Below, piece by piece: positions 18,102 to 26,281 of a stretch of DNA of 64,000 nt. The notes beneath the pieces are model-generated. The model saw nothing but the letters and a program-made list of their open reading frames with translations, did not search any database and was not told the origin of the DNA. A program made the translations under genes and the position numbers. Origin of the DNA: Foliimonas ilicis (GTDB taxonomy: Bacteria > Pseudomonadota > Alphaproteobacteria > Rhizobiales > Rhizobiaceae). The stretch's first letter is position 1. Every line of letters begins with the position of its first letter. Location of the stretch: assembly GCF_039939195.1 (NCBI RefSeq), contig NZ_JBDUUH010000001.1:62001-126000 (forward strand), in the 5' to 3' direction.

Positions 18102-19127
18102 ATGGCGAAGCGCCCGACAATAGAACAGCTCGCGCAGGAATCCGGCGTCAGCGTCGCCACAGTCGACCGTGTTCTCAACCGGCGCCTGCCCGTTCGTGCC
18201 GAGACCGCAAGCCGGGTCCACGACGCCGCAATACGCATCGGCTTTCATGCAGCCGGGCTGATTGGTCAGCGGCTTCGGGAGGAACAGCGCGAAATCCGCC
18301 TGGGTTTCCTGCTGCTGAAAACAGACCAGCCATTTTACGGCCCTTTTGCGCAGGACATAGAAGATGCTGTCGCCGCGGCGCGTGACCTTCGCGCATCCTG
18401 CAAGATTGATTTCATTTCCTCTCAAAACCCAGCAGAGGTTGTCGCCAGGCTGGAGGCCATGGCGGCGCGCACCGATGCCGTCGCCATGGTCGCGCCGGAG
18501 CATCCGATGCTTTCTGCCGCGGTGGAGCGGCTCAAGGAGCGCGGGGTGCCGGTCTTTGCGCTTCTGTCGGACTTCGCGCCAGCGGCGCGTCATGCCTATG
18601 CCGGCGTGCACAATGGCAAGGTCGGGCGCACGGCGGCATGGATGATTGCGCGCAGCGCACGTCCCGGAAAGGTCGCCCTTTTCGTCGGCAGCCACCGCTT
18701 TCATGGACACGAACTGCGCGAGATCGGTTTCCGCGCCTTCTTCCGTGAACAGGCGCCGGGCTTCACCGTGCTCGACACGATCGTCAACATGGAAGCGCAG
18801 GAGTTGACGCATGAGGCAATGCTCGATCTTCATCGCCAGCATCCCGATCTGGTTGGCGTCTATGTCGCTGGCGGCGGATCGGGCGGCTTGGTGACGGCCT
18901 TGCGCGAAATGTCTCCCGACAAGCGCCCGGTCGCGATCTGCAACGAACTGACCGCAGACAGACGCGCTGCTCTGGCAGAAGGGCTGCTGACCATGGTGAT
19001 CCACACGCCGCGCGAGCGGCTTTGCCGTGAAATCGTGCCGCTGATGGCGCAATCGCTGAAGCCGGGCGGCAGTGCGCCTGCGCAGATTTTCCTGCCATTC
19101 GACATCCATTTGCCGGAAAGCGTCTGA
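18102..19127 (+). CDS. LacI-family transcriptional regulator
   Basis: A 341-residue repressor-type protein. The N-terminal helix-turn-helix reads TIEQLAQESGVSVATVDRVL with a hinge near residues 45-60, followed by a periplasmic-binding-like sensor domain (Peripla_BP_4 type). That domain contains LFVGSHRFHGHELREIGF and VGVYVAGGGSGG, the ribose-binding-protein pattern also seen in CUT2 importer binding proteins. The ATG at 18102 with CGGAG upstream was chosen over an in-frame TTG nine codons earlier. It is divergent from mocD and convergent with the DUF4432 gene, so it most likely controls the oxygenase operon in response to a sugar or inositol derivative. It replaces the GntR/aminotransferase-like MocR reported in some rhizobia. 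Confidence 0.88.
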   Translation: MAKRPTIEQLAQESGVSVATVDRVLNRRLPVRAETASRVHDAAIRIGFHAAGLIGQRLREEQREIRLGFLLLKTDQPFYGPFAQDIEDAVAAARDLRASCKIDFISSQNPAEVVARLEAMAARTDAVAMVAPEHPMLSAAVERLKERGVPVFALLSDFAPAARHAYAGVHNGKVGRTAAWMIARSARPGKVALFVGSHRFHGHELREIGFRAFFREQAPGFTVLDTIVNMEAQELTHEAMLDLHRQHPDLVGVYVAGGGSGGLVTALREMSPDKRPVAICNELTADRRAALAEGLLTMVIHTPRERLCREIVPLMAQSLKPGGSAPAQIFLPFDIHLPESV

Positions 19128-19156
19128 ACGCTTCCGCGAATATTCGCATTGCGCAT

Positions 19157-20344
19157 TCATGCCGATGACGCCCTTGCCAATGGCCGGAATCGACCGGACG
19201 GTTTTGGGAAATCCGTATCCGGCTGCCGCGCAATAGCGGCAATCCGGCGCTCGCTTTCGGCAATTTCTTCCGAACCGTCGAGGACACGGAAAACCGCGTC
19301 ATAAGAGCGGCTGTCGCCATGTTCGAGCCAGATCATCTCACCGCGCTCGCGGGCAGCAAGATTGCCGGTGACATGATGCGTCGAAGGCTCGATGCCCATC
19401 GCATACTGACCGGATTGGAAGTTCTGCCACTGATAGGCGCAGGGGAGCTGGTCCTTGCGGGTCACGACTTCGAAGCCGAGGCCAAGCCGATCGTTGACCA
19501 GAGCAACCGGAACGTTGCCCGCAGCGTCTGCCGCGAGTTCGTGTTGCCATACCTGCTCGCAAAAATTCAGCCGGGGCGCAGGCATCGTGCGATAGCCGAC
19601 GCCTTGGCTTTCATAGTCAGGCCCGGCATGGCCCGCCCAAACCACATCGCTGACCGGCGCCAGATAGCGGGAGCCTTCGTCCAAAAGGGGATGGCTGAGA
19701 TTGACGTGGTAGAAGAACATATGCGGCGTCTTCGAGAATCCGTGATTGACCACCCGGTCGGTGATGCGGATTTCGTTGCCGCCCAGATCGGCCTCGATGC
19801 GACGCAGCAGATGCAAATCCTCACCGAACACGGCGGATTGCTGCACAATGCCTTCCGCCCAAAGAACGCACTCGTCGCCATTCCATGTTTCGCCATAGCC
19901 GGTGAGGCGCGCCGGGATGGTGCTGATGCGCCCATGCAGGGAATGCGCGATGCTTTTCTTGCCGGGGTAATTGAACTCGCCGGCGGGCACTTCCGCAGGA
20001 CCCAGAATATGGTCTAGACCGCAGGTGACGAGCAGCCCTGAAAAAGACCGCGCCCAGGCAAGCCCGCTTTCGCCCTCATATTCATGCAGGCCGGGGTGGC
20101 GGAACCCGGCGGGCGAATGCCAACCGATCGCCTGACCTTTGAACTCGCAATCGGCAATGTCCAGCGCACGGTCGACCAATGCGGTGAAGCTCAGGCCGGT
20201 TCCGGTGCGGAATTCCAGCATGCGGATGCCGCGCTCGACACCATCGCCAAGCGTCATCAGGCGCACACCGGCGAATTGCGAAAGCATGCCGGAGCGTTCC
20301 GCAATCTGCCGTCTGGATAGCGTTTGGCCGTAAAGCTTCACCAT
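19157..20344 (-). CDS. DUF4432 family (aldose-1-epimerase-like) protein
   Basis: A 395-residue beta-rich protein of the DUF4432 family, related in fold to galactose mutarotases. Visible segments are VDRALDIADCEFKGQAIGW near 62, LLVTCGLDHI near 110, FFYHVNLSHPLLDEGS near 215 and YQWQNFQSGQYAMGIEPST near 315, where mutarotase-like proteins place substrate-binding residues. Members are found in polyol and inositol loci but no reaction is firmly assigned; anomer or carbonyl epimerisation of a cyclic sugar or inosose is the natural guess. The ATG at 20344 follows GAAGG inside the end of the ABC ATPase gene, one base after its stop. It is the last gene of the long operon running from 30880. Confidence 0.78.
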   Translation of the reverse strand: MVKLYGQTLSRRQIAERSGMLSQFAGVRLMTLGDGVERGIRMLEFRTGTGLSFTALVDRALDIADCEFKGQAIGWHSPAGFRHPGLHEYEGESGLAWARSFSGLLVTCGLDHILGPAEVPAGEFNYPGKKSIAHSLHGRISTIPARLTGYGETWNGDECVLWAEGIVQQSAVFGEDLHLLRRIEADLGGNEIRITDRVVNHGFSKTPHMFFYHVNLSHPLLDEGSRYLAPVSDVVWAGHAGPDYESQGVGYRTMPAPRLNFCEQVWQHELAADAAGNVPVALVNDRLGLGFEVVTRKDQLPCAYQWQNFQSGQYAMGIEPSTHHVTGNLAARERGEMIWLEHGDSRSYDAVFRVLDGSEEIAESERRIAAIARQPDTDFPKPSGRFRPLARASSA

Positions 20345-20345
20345 T

Positions 20346-21128
20346 TCAATGCGCCTTCGCATCCTTGAGCAGCGTCGTTACGTCCGCCCCCATGATAATG
20401 CTTTCGACAGTCAGAAGATCGGTGTCCGCGACGGTGCGCTCCGCGACGATTTCGCCGCGACGCATGACGATGATGCGGTCCGCGACCTGAAAGACGTGAT
20501 GAATATTATGCGTGATGAAAAGCACCGTATGCCCCGCATCGCGCACCTCCTTCACGAAGCGCAGAACGCCATGCGTTTCCTCGACGCCCAGATTGTTCGT
20601 CGGCTCATCGAGAATGATGACCTTGGCCGCAAACTGCATGGCACGCGAGATCGCAATAGACTGACGCTCGCCGCCCGACAGCGTGTTGACCGGCGCATCC
20701 GCGTCCAGCTTCTTCGAAATGCCGACGCGCTTCAAAAGAGCGGATGCGGCGCGACGAAGCTCCGCAAAATCAAGCGGGGCAAAAACACCCAGGAAAGGCA
20801 TCGTCACCGGTTCGCGGCCCAGGAAAAGATTGCGCGCGATAGAAAGATCGGGGGCAAGCGACGTGTCCTGATGGATCGTCTCTATGCCGAGGTCGATGGC
20901 GTCGCGCGCGCTGCGGATCGATGCCTTGTTTCCACGTACATAGATTTCGCCGCCGTCGATCGGATGCACCCCGGAGATGGCTTTGATCAGCGTCGATTTT
21001 CCTGCGCCATTGTCGCCAAGAAGGGCAACAACCTCACCCTCGCGCAGCGAAAGCGATGCACTCTTGAGCGCCGTTACGCTGCCGAAAGATTTGCGGATGC
21101 GGTCGAGACGGAGAACTTCTGCGGACAT
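20346..21128 (-). CDS. Sugar ABC transporter ATP-binding protein, single-domain CUT2/FrcA type
   Basis: A 260-residue ATPase with one complete nucleotide-binding domain: Walker A GDNGAGKST near 40, signature LSGGERQS near 145, Walker B IILDEPTNNL and the switch His in FITHN. Most CUT2 importers (RbsA type) carry two fused domains; a single domain of about 260 residues is the arrangement of the rhizobial fructose system FrcBCA. Start: ATG at 21128, six bases after GAGGAG; an upstream ATG abuts that site and is less likely. It lies two bases after the permease stop. With the permease and binding protein upstream it forms a full importer, presumably for a sugar or inositol-like substrate given the MocA/MocC neighbours. 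Confidence 0.88.
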   Translation of the reverse strand: MSAEVLRLDRIRKSFGSVTALKSASLSLREGEVVALLGDNGAGKSTLIKAISGVHPIDGGEIYVRGNKASIRSARDAIDLGIETIHQDTSLAPDLSIARNLFLGREPVTMPFLGVFAPLDFAELRRAASALLKRVGISKKLDADAPVNTLSGGERQSIAISRAMQFAAKVIILDEPTNNLGVEETHGVLRFVKEVRDAGHTVLFITHNIHHVFQVADRIIVMRRGEIVAERTVADTDLLTVESIIMGADVTTLLKDAKAH

Positions 21129-21130
21129 CG

Positions 21131-22135
21131 TCATCTCCTCACGCCGCGCTTCTGAATGAGCGCGTGAAGAACCAGCATCACCAGAATGATCGCGCCGACG
21201 AAAATGTTGAATGCCAGACCCGGCACGCCGATCAGCACGATGCCATTGCGGATCGCGCGCAACATCAACGCACCGACGATCGTGCCAAGCACAGTGCCTC
21301 GTCCACCGGTAAGTGCCGTGCCGCCAACGACGACCATGGCGATGACTTCAAGCTCGTAGCCCGTACCCGCCACAGGCGAGGCTGCCGAGATGCGGAAAGC
21401 GCTGATCATACCGGCCAGACCGGCCAGCACCGATGTCAGGATGAAGAGCCAGATCTTGACGGCGTCGGCAGGCACGCCGCGCGCCACCGCGGCGTTGCGG
21501 TTGGAGCCGATAGCACTGATCCAGTTGCCGACCTTCGAATATTGCAACGTGTAGATGGCAAGAATGCTCAGCCCGATGAACCACCAGAGCGAGGTGTAGA
21601 CCCGGAAGCCGCCAAGCTCGAAACTGCCTGCAAGAAGTGTCACGAAAAATCCCGGCTGATCCCAGGATTTCAGCGGAAAGCCCTGCGTTACATAAAGCGC
21701 TGCGCCGCGTACGATCAGCAGCATGGAAAGCGTGACGAGAAAAGAGGAAATACCGATCTTGGTGACGATCAACCCATTGATCGCGCCGATGAGGACACAG
21801 ACGGCAAGACCGATCAAAAGCGCCAGTCCAATATCGACGCCCGCATTCTGCGCCAGCAGCATCACGATGACCGGGCCGAGCGCGAAGACTGCGCCGACCG
21901 ACAGATCGAATTCACCTGCCGTCAAAAGCAGCGTCATGCCAAGCGCTATGATGCCGAGTTCCGGCAGGAACGCCAGCATGTTCGAGATATTCAGCGGCGA
22001 CATGAATCTCGGATTGGCGATGGAAAAACCAACCAGCACAATCACCAGAATGATGAGCGAGGCGAATTGCGGCGATGCGGCCAAACCGCGCCACCGTGCC
22101 GTCCTGCCTTCCAGTCTTTCAGTTGTCGTAGACAT
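21131..22135 (-). CDS. Sugar ABC transporter permease, CUT2 type
   Basis: A 334-residue permease with eight to ten transmembrane helices, of the RbsC/FrcC family. The conserved loop near residue 65-80 (PELGIIALGMTLLLTAGEFDLSVG) and the later VVVGGTALTGGRGTVLGTIVGA segment, which contacts the ATPase, are diagnostic. The protein likely forms a homodimer in the inner membrane. Start: ATG at 22135 preceded by GGAAA; an in-frame ATG at 22147 has a poorer site. It is two bases upstream of the ATPase gene and follows a strong hairpin after the binding-protein gene. Confidence 0.9.
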   Translation of the reverse strand: MSTTTERLEGRTARWRGLAASPQFASLIILVIVLVGFSIANPRFMSPLNISNMLAFLPELGIIALGMTLLLTAGEFDLSVGAVFALGPVIVMLLAQNAGVDIGLALLIGLAVCVLIGAINGLIVTKIGISSFLVTLSMLLIVRGAALYVTQGFPLKSWDQPGFFVTLLAGSFELGGFRVYTSLWWFIGLSILAIYTLQYSKVGNWISAIGSNRNAAVARGVPADAVKIWLFILTSVLAGLAGMISAFRISAASPVAGTGYELEVIAMVVVGGTALTGGRGTVLGTIVGALMLRAIRNGIVLIGVPGLAFNIFVGAIILVMLVLHALIQKRGVRR

Positions 22136-22158
22136 TGCAGTTTCCATAAGAGGAAGCC

Positions 22159-22177
22159 CGCCAGCCGGAGGCTGGCG
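22159..22177. promoter_or_regulatory. Intercistronic hairpin after the CUT2 binding-protein gene
   Basis: CGCCAGCC (22159-22166) and GGCTGGCG (22170-22177) form an 8-bp stem with a GGA loop between the binding-protein and permease genes. Such hairpins commonly protect the upstream message so that binding protein exceeds permease. Confidence 0.55.
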
Positions 22178-22184
22178 TTGTCCG

Positions 22185-23123
22185 TTACTGGTTGTATAAT
22201 TTCAGGATCGGATCGACGCTCGAGGCATCGTAAAGGCTGAACGTCTGCACGTCGTAGCCGATAGGTTCTCCCGAAGCGGCAAGGTTGAGCAGGGCAACCG
22301 GCATGAAACCCTGAGCCGACGGATATTGCCATGCGGCGGCGTTGAAATAGCCCGCCTTGACCGCTTCCGCTGTCTCCTTCGAGTTGCCCCAACCGACGAC
22401 CGGGATCGAACCCGCCGCCATGCCGGCATTCTCCATGACGGGCTTTACGGCCGCCGCAACGGAATCGCCCAGCGCGATAATCGCTGGCGGATTGTTGGCG
22501 AGCATATAGTCGCTCATCTTGGCAATGATGCCTGCCGGATCGGTGCCCGCATCCACAACGTCATATTTGATGCCGAGAGGATCGAAGACGCTGGCGATGC
22601 CTTCGGTTTCAAGCTGCTGGTAGCTGGCGCCCGGCACTTCCACCGGCAGGAAGACATTGTCGCCTTCCTTCACCAGCTTGTTGTCGACCAGATATTTTGC
22701 CCAGACTACACCGGCCTGACGCAGATCCGCACCTACATAAGCCTGTCGTCCGGTCGCCACATCGTCCGTGTTGAAGAAGACGATCGGAATACCAGCGTCC
22801 TTGGCGGCTTTCACTTCGGCCGTCCATAGACCGGGCTGCGCCGATGTCGTGCCGATGCCGTCCGGCTTGGCGGCGATTGCCGAATTGAACGCCTCCTTCT
22901 GGGCGGCCATATCGCCGCCAGAAAATGAGATGTTGCAGGTGACGTTGAGCTGTTGGCAGGCCTTGGTCGCGCCTGCGTTCCAGTCGAGCCAGAACGCATC
23001 CGAGGGACCGCCGTGCGACAGAAGATAGAAGGTTTTCTTCGCGTCCTGCGCCTGCACTGAACCGACGAATGCGGTTCCTGCAACCAACGCCGCCGCAAGG
23101 ATTTTCATTCCCAGTTTAAGCAT
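22185..23123 (-). CDS. Sugar-binding periplasmic protein, CUT2 type (MocB-like)
   Basis: A 312-residue periplasmic binding protein of the ribose/inositol type (Peripla_BP_4). The signal peptide covers about residues 1-25 (cleavage after SVQA). The mature protein begins KKTFYLLSHGGPSDAFWLDW, then contains PDGIGTTSAQPG, VFFNTDD, and a hinge near PPAIIALGDSVAAAVKPVM. The role is to deliver the ligand to the CUT2 permease encoded next. MocB in rhizobial rhizopine clusters is a periplasmic sugar-binding protein of this kind, so a scyllo-inosamine or inositol-type ligand is the favoured guess, though ribose-like sugars are possible. Start: ATG at 23123 with GGAGG about ten bases before; the frame continues upstream into the MocC gap without protein-like sequence. 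Confidence 0.85.
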   Translation of the reverse strand: MLKLGMKILAAALVAGTAFVGSVQAQDAKKTFYLLSHGGPSDAFWLDWNAGATKACQQLNVTCNISFSGGDMAAQKEAFNSAIAAKPDGIGTTSAQPGLWTAEVKAAKDAGIPIVFFNTDDVATGRQAYVGADLRQAGVVWAKYLVDNKLVKEGDNVFLPVEVPGASYQQLETEGIASVFDPLGIKYDVVDAGTDPAGIIAKMSDYMLANNPPAIIALGDSVAAAVKPVMENAGMAAGSIPVVGWGNSKETAEAVKAGYFNAAAWQYPSAQGFMPVALLNLAASGEPIGYDVQTFSLYDASSVDPILKLYNQ

Positions 23124-23154
23124 GATCTTTCCTCCACAAAAGTCATTGGTTGCA

Positions 23155-24069
23155 TCAAAGGCCGTTGGCGCGCAGCTTGCCGTCGAGGAATTTCTTCGCA
23201 CGCGGCACATCGTCTTCCGACAAATGTTCGATGATCATCGGAATGTTGGGATGCTTTTCGGCAAGCCGCTGCAGATAGAGATCGTAGTTCAGCGAACCGA
23301 GGCCAGGCGCGGGCAGTTCGATCTCGCCGACGCCGCGGAATGTGTGGCTTTCCAGCGCGTCCGCATCACCGATGTCGGCATGCTTTTCGGTCTTGTCGTC
23401 GCCCGACCGCTTCACATCCTTGGCATGCGCGATCTTGATCTTGTCGGTCAGCGTGTCGAAAACCTGATTTAGAATCTGGTCCATCTTGTCGATGTTGTGC
23501 GTCTCGAAATAGTTGGTCGGGTCCATCAGAAGGCCGAGGCCCGGATGGTCGACCTGCGCGAACATCTTCACGGTTTCCTCAACCGAGCCGACAACGTTGT
23601 TCACATAGGTTTCAAGCAGGAAGACCGCGCCGTGGTCGTAGGCTATCTGAGCAAGCTCAGCGACTACCTTGCGGCATTCCTCGAAACCTTCTTCGGTCTT
23701 GTTCTTCTCGTGGTGAACCCAGTCGGAATCCGTGTTGTAGGTACCGGTTTCGGAAATCACATAGGGCGTGCCGAAATGGCGCGCATTGCGGATGATTTCC
23801 TTCAGATAGCCTACGCGCTTTTCGCGCTCGCCCTTGTCGGGATGAATGATGTTCGTGTAGCCGGAAATGCAGCAGATCGGCAGGTGATGGTCGCGGAAAA
23901 CATCGCGAACCTGCTTGGCTTTTTCTTTGGTGATCTGCCCTGCCGAGAGGTCAACATCCTTGAAATGCAGGTCGAGCTGCACCGTGTTGAAATCGAGCGC
24001 ACGAATTTTCTTCGCAGTCTCTTCGAGGCCGTACGGAAAATATCCTGTGAAAATACCAGCTTGCATCAT
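23155..24069 (-). CDS. mocC: Sugar phosphate isomerase/epimerase-fold protein (MocC-like)
   Basis: A 304-residue TIM-barrel protein of the xylose-isomerase-like/AP-endonuclease 2 superfamily. Metal-ligand-bearing strands are visible as AVFLLETYVNN (Glu near 153), LLMDPTNYF (Asp near 185), KIAHAKDVK (His near 220) and the final MIIEHLSED (Glu near 285). Relatives include IolE, IolI and MocC of rhizopine clusters, which work on inosose-type rings or ketoses. The exact reaction of MocC is not settled. The start ATG follows GGGAGGAAA. It lies 24 bases after the MocA-like gene and 31 before the binding-protein gene in the same operon. Confidence 0.85.
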   Translation of the reverse strand: MMQAGIFTGYFPYGLEETAKKIRALDFNTVQLDLHFKDVDLSAGQITKEKAKQVRDVFRDHHLPICCISGYTNIIHPDKGEREKRVGYLKEIIRNARHFGTPYVISETGTYNTDSDWVHHEKNKTEEGFEECRKVVAELAQIAYDHGAVFLLETYVNNVVGSVEETVKMFAQVDHPGLGLLMDPTNYFETHNIDKMDQILNQVFDTLTDKIKIAHAKDVKRSGDDKTEKHADIGDADALESHTFRGVGEIELPAPGLGSLNYDLYLQRLAEKHPNIPMIIEHLSEDDVPRAKKFLDGKLRANGL

Positions 24070-24093
24070 GATCGCGTTTCCTCCCTGCGAAAA

Positions 24094-25221
24094 TCAGTTG
24101 GTCGAAATTTCGGATAGTTTGACTGAGCGGCGCTCGGCGATGGAGCGATAACCCGCCTCGATGAGCGCCATGGTCTTGACGTTGTCGGCGACGGTAAGCG
24201 CCGGTGGCGTGCCGGTCTCGATCGCGTGCTGCAATTGCTCCATCACGCCGATGAAAGCATGCGGAAACCACATCGTTTCCCAGGTGGGCGAGACCCATTT
24301 TCCGCCGGTCGTTTTTGCCGAGGCATAGGACAGCGTCGAAGCCGCTCCCGCCGGCCAGCCGATCGTGCCTTTCGCGGCACCTTCCGTGCCTTCGACGCGC
24401 CAGTTGATGTGCTGGTCGTCCTGATAGCCCTCCTGACGAGGGCCGGACCATACGTCTTCCAACGACACGGCCATGACTCCTGACGGGAACTTCAATGTCG
24501 AGACGGTGATGCCGTCCGAATGATCGAAGCTCGTGCGCGGGTCCTTGCGGGTCAGCGTGGTGATTTCATCCGGGTCGCCGAACAGGAAGCGCAGTGCATC
24601 GAGATGATGCACGCTCATATTGGCCAGCGTAAGCCGGTCGTAATCCTCGAGGAAGGACTGCCAATGCGGAATGGCATGCATGTCGATCTGCGCGAAAACG
24701 ATATCGCCAAGCGCGCCATCATCGATGATCTGCTTCAGCACGCGCATCGACTGGTCATAGCGCATGTTCTGATTGACGGAGAGTATCTTGCCTGCAGCCT
24801 TTGCCTCGTCCCGCAGCTTGATTGCTTCTTCCAGCGAAAGTGCCAACGGCTTTTGGGCGAGAACCCCTTTTATATGCGGCTGCTTCAGCGCATGGCGGAT
24901 GAGTGCGGGCTGCAAGTCCGGCGGAAATGCGAGATCGATTATATCGATATTGGCGTTTTCGATCAGGCCTTCCGGCGTGTCGTGAACCGTCTCAATGCCC
25001 CAGCGCTCGGCGACCTTCTGTGCGTTCGATTTCGTGCGCGAGGCAATCGCGACCACCGGGAAACCGGCTTCCTTGTAAGCGGCAAGATGGCATTCGGCCA
25101 TGATCATGCCTGCGCCTACACAGCCGATCCTGTATTTTTTCGTGCGGACTTTGACATCCGGCTCGAACGGCTTTCCCGCCATCATGGCCTCCCCAATTCT
25201 GCTTTTCTCAGTGATATTCAT
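24094..25221 (-). CDS. mocA: Gfo/Idh/MocA family oxidoreductase (MocA-like)
   Basis: A 375-residue NAD(P)-dependent dehydrogenase. After a 28-residue leader the Rossmann fold begins YRIGCVGAGMIMAECHLAA. The second part has the family's catalytic segment AQKPLALSLEEA (the Lys of the E/Q-K-P motif) and MHAIPHWQ..SVHHLDALRFLFG, where the His pair near 210 corresponds to the catalytic and substrate-binding histidines of inositol dehydrogenase. MocA proteins oxidise inosamine or inositol rings. The leader lacks hydrophobicity, so export is unlikely. The ATG at 25221 overlaps the upstream ABC ATPase stop by four bases and has GGAGGAG before it. It lies between two ABC importer sets, giving a strong functional link to polyol uptake. 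Confidence 0.87.
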   Translation of the reverse strand: MNITEKSRIGEAMMAGKPFEPDVKVRTKKYRIGCVGAGMIMAECHLAAYKEAGFPVVAIASRTKSNAQKVAERWGIETVHDTPEGLIENANIDIIDLAFPPDLQPALIRHALKQPHIKGVLAQKPLALSLEEAIKLRDEAKAAGKILSVNQNMRYDQSMRVLKQIIDDGALGDIVFAQIDMHAIPHWQSFLEDYDRLTLANMSVHHLDALRFLFGDPDEITTLTRKDPRTSFDHSDGITVSTLKFPSGVMAVSLEDVWSGPRQEGYQDDQHINWRVEGTEGAAKGTIGWPAGAASTLSYASAKTTGGKWVSPTWETMWFPHAFIGVMEQLQHAIETGTPPALTVADNVKTMALIEAGYRSIAERRSVKLSEISTN

Positions 25222-26279
25222 CGTGCGAGCGCTCCTCCGCTCTGCCCGAAATAATGCACGCGACCGGGGTCGCAGGAAATCGCCACCATCGCTTCTGGAT
25301 GGATTTCCGGCTGGCCGCGCATGAGCGCGCGGAAACGCGCTTCGCCTGCCGAAAGCGTCACGACCGTATACCCGCCAAGCGGCTCAACCTCGAACACCTT
25401 GGCCGGACGACCAGAATTCGCGTCGGACCATGGGAGAACCTTGATGTCCTCGGGGCGCAATCCGATCTCGACAGCATCGGCAGGAGCAGAGGCATTTTCG
25501 ATACGGATCGTGCCGTCCGCCGCCTCAAGTCCGCCCGCGCTGCGCGACGTCCGCAGGATATTCATCATCGGAGAACCCAGAAGCCGGGCGACATAGGTGC
25601 TTGCCGGTCTGTCGTAAATCTCTGCGGGCCCGCCGATCTGGCGGATTTTTCCGCCTTCGAGGATCGCAATGCGGTCGGCGACCGACATCGCCTCTTCCTG
25701 ATCATGCGTGACGTAGATCAGCGTCTTGCCAAGGTCTCGCTGGATGCGTTTCAACTCGACGCGGGTTTCTTCGCGCAGCCGCGCATCGAGCGCCGAAATC
25801 GGATCGTCCATCAAATACGCAGCAGGGTCGCGCACCAGCGCACGGGCAATCGCCACGCGCTGCCGCTCGCCACCGGAAAGCTGCGCAGGCGGCTTGTGCA
25901 GGATGTGGCCGATGTGAAGCTTTGCAGAAACATCGGCCACACGCTTCGCAATCTGCGCTTCGGCAACCTTTCGCTCGACCAGCGGAAAGCGAACGTTTTC
26001 GAGCGCTGTCATATGCGGAAACAGAGCGAGGTTCTGGAAGACCATCGCGACGTTGCGGTCTGCCGGCGAAATCGTATTTACCGGCAGCCCGCCGATGAGT
26101 ATTTCACCGGAATCGGGTGTTTCCAATCCGAGAATTAGACGCAGGATCGTCGATTTTCCCGACAAAGGCGGGCCGAAAAAGCAGAAAAACTCATTGTCGT
26201 TGACGGTAAACGACGCGGCGTCGACAGCCAGCGTTTTGTCGTAGCGCTTGGTCACATTGCGGAAGCTGATCTCGGCCAT
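25218..26279 (-). CDS. Sugar ABC transporter ATPase, MalK/UgpC type, with altered Walker B glutamate
   Basis: A 353-residue ATPase: an ABC domain (about 1-235) and a C-terminal TOBE-type regulatory domain. Walker A is GPPLSGKST, the Q-loop VFQNLALFPHM, the signature LSGGERQR and the switch His VTHDQEE. The Walker B segment reads AYLMDDPISALD, where the catalytic glutamate of the usual LDEP is aspartate. It is two bases downstream of a second ATPase gene whose defect is complementary (degenerate signature motif). This suggests the two form one heterodimer with a single competent ATP site. It belongs with the two CUT1 permeases and binding protein upstream, and it overlaps mocA by four bases. 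Confidence 0.88.
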   Translation of the reverse strand: MAEISFRNVTKRYDKTLAVDAASFTVNDNEFFCFFGPPLSGKSTILRLILGLETPDSGEILIGGLPVNTISPADRNVAMVFQNLALFPHMTALENVRFPLVERKVAEAQIAKRVADVSAKLHIGHILHKPPAQLSGGERQRVAIARALVRDPAAYLMDDPISALDARLREETRVELKRIQRDLGKTLIYVTHDQEEAMSVADRIAILEGGKIRQIGGPAEIYDRPASTYVARLLGSPMMNILRTSRSAGGLEAADGTIRIENASAPADAVEIGLRPEDIKVLPWSDANSGRPAKVFEVEPLGGYTVVTLSAGEARFRALMRGQPEIHPEAMVAISCDPGRVHYFGQSGGALAR

Positions 26280-26281
26280 CG

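Noticed and set aside
17919..19160. A 413-codon open frame on the minus strand opposite the LacI gene
   Set aside because: It overlaps a LacI regulator with clear motifs and lacks any family features itself.
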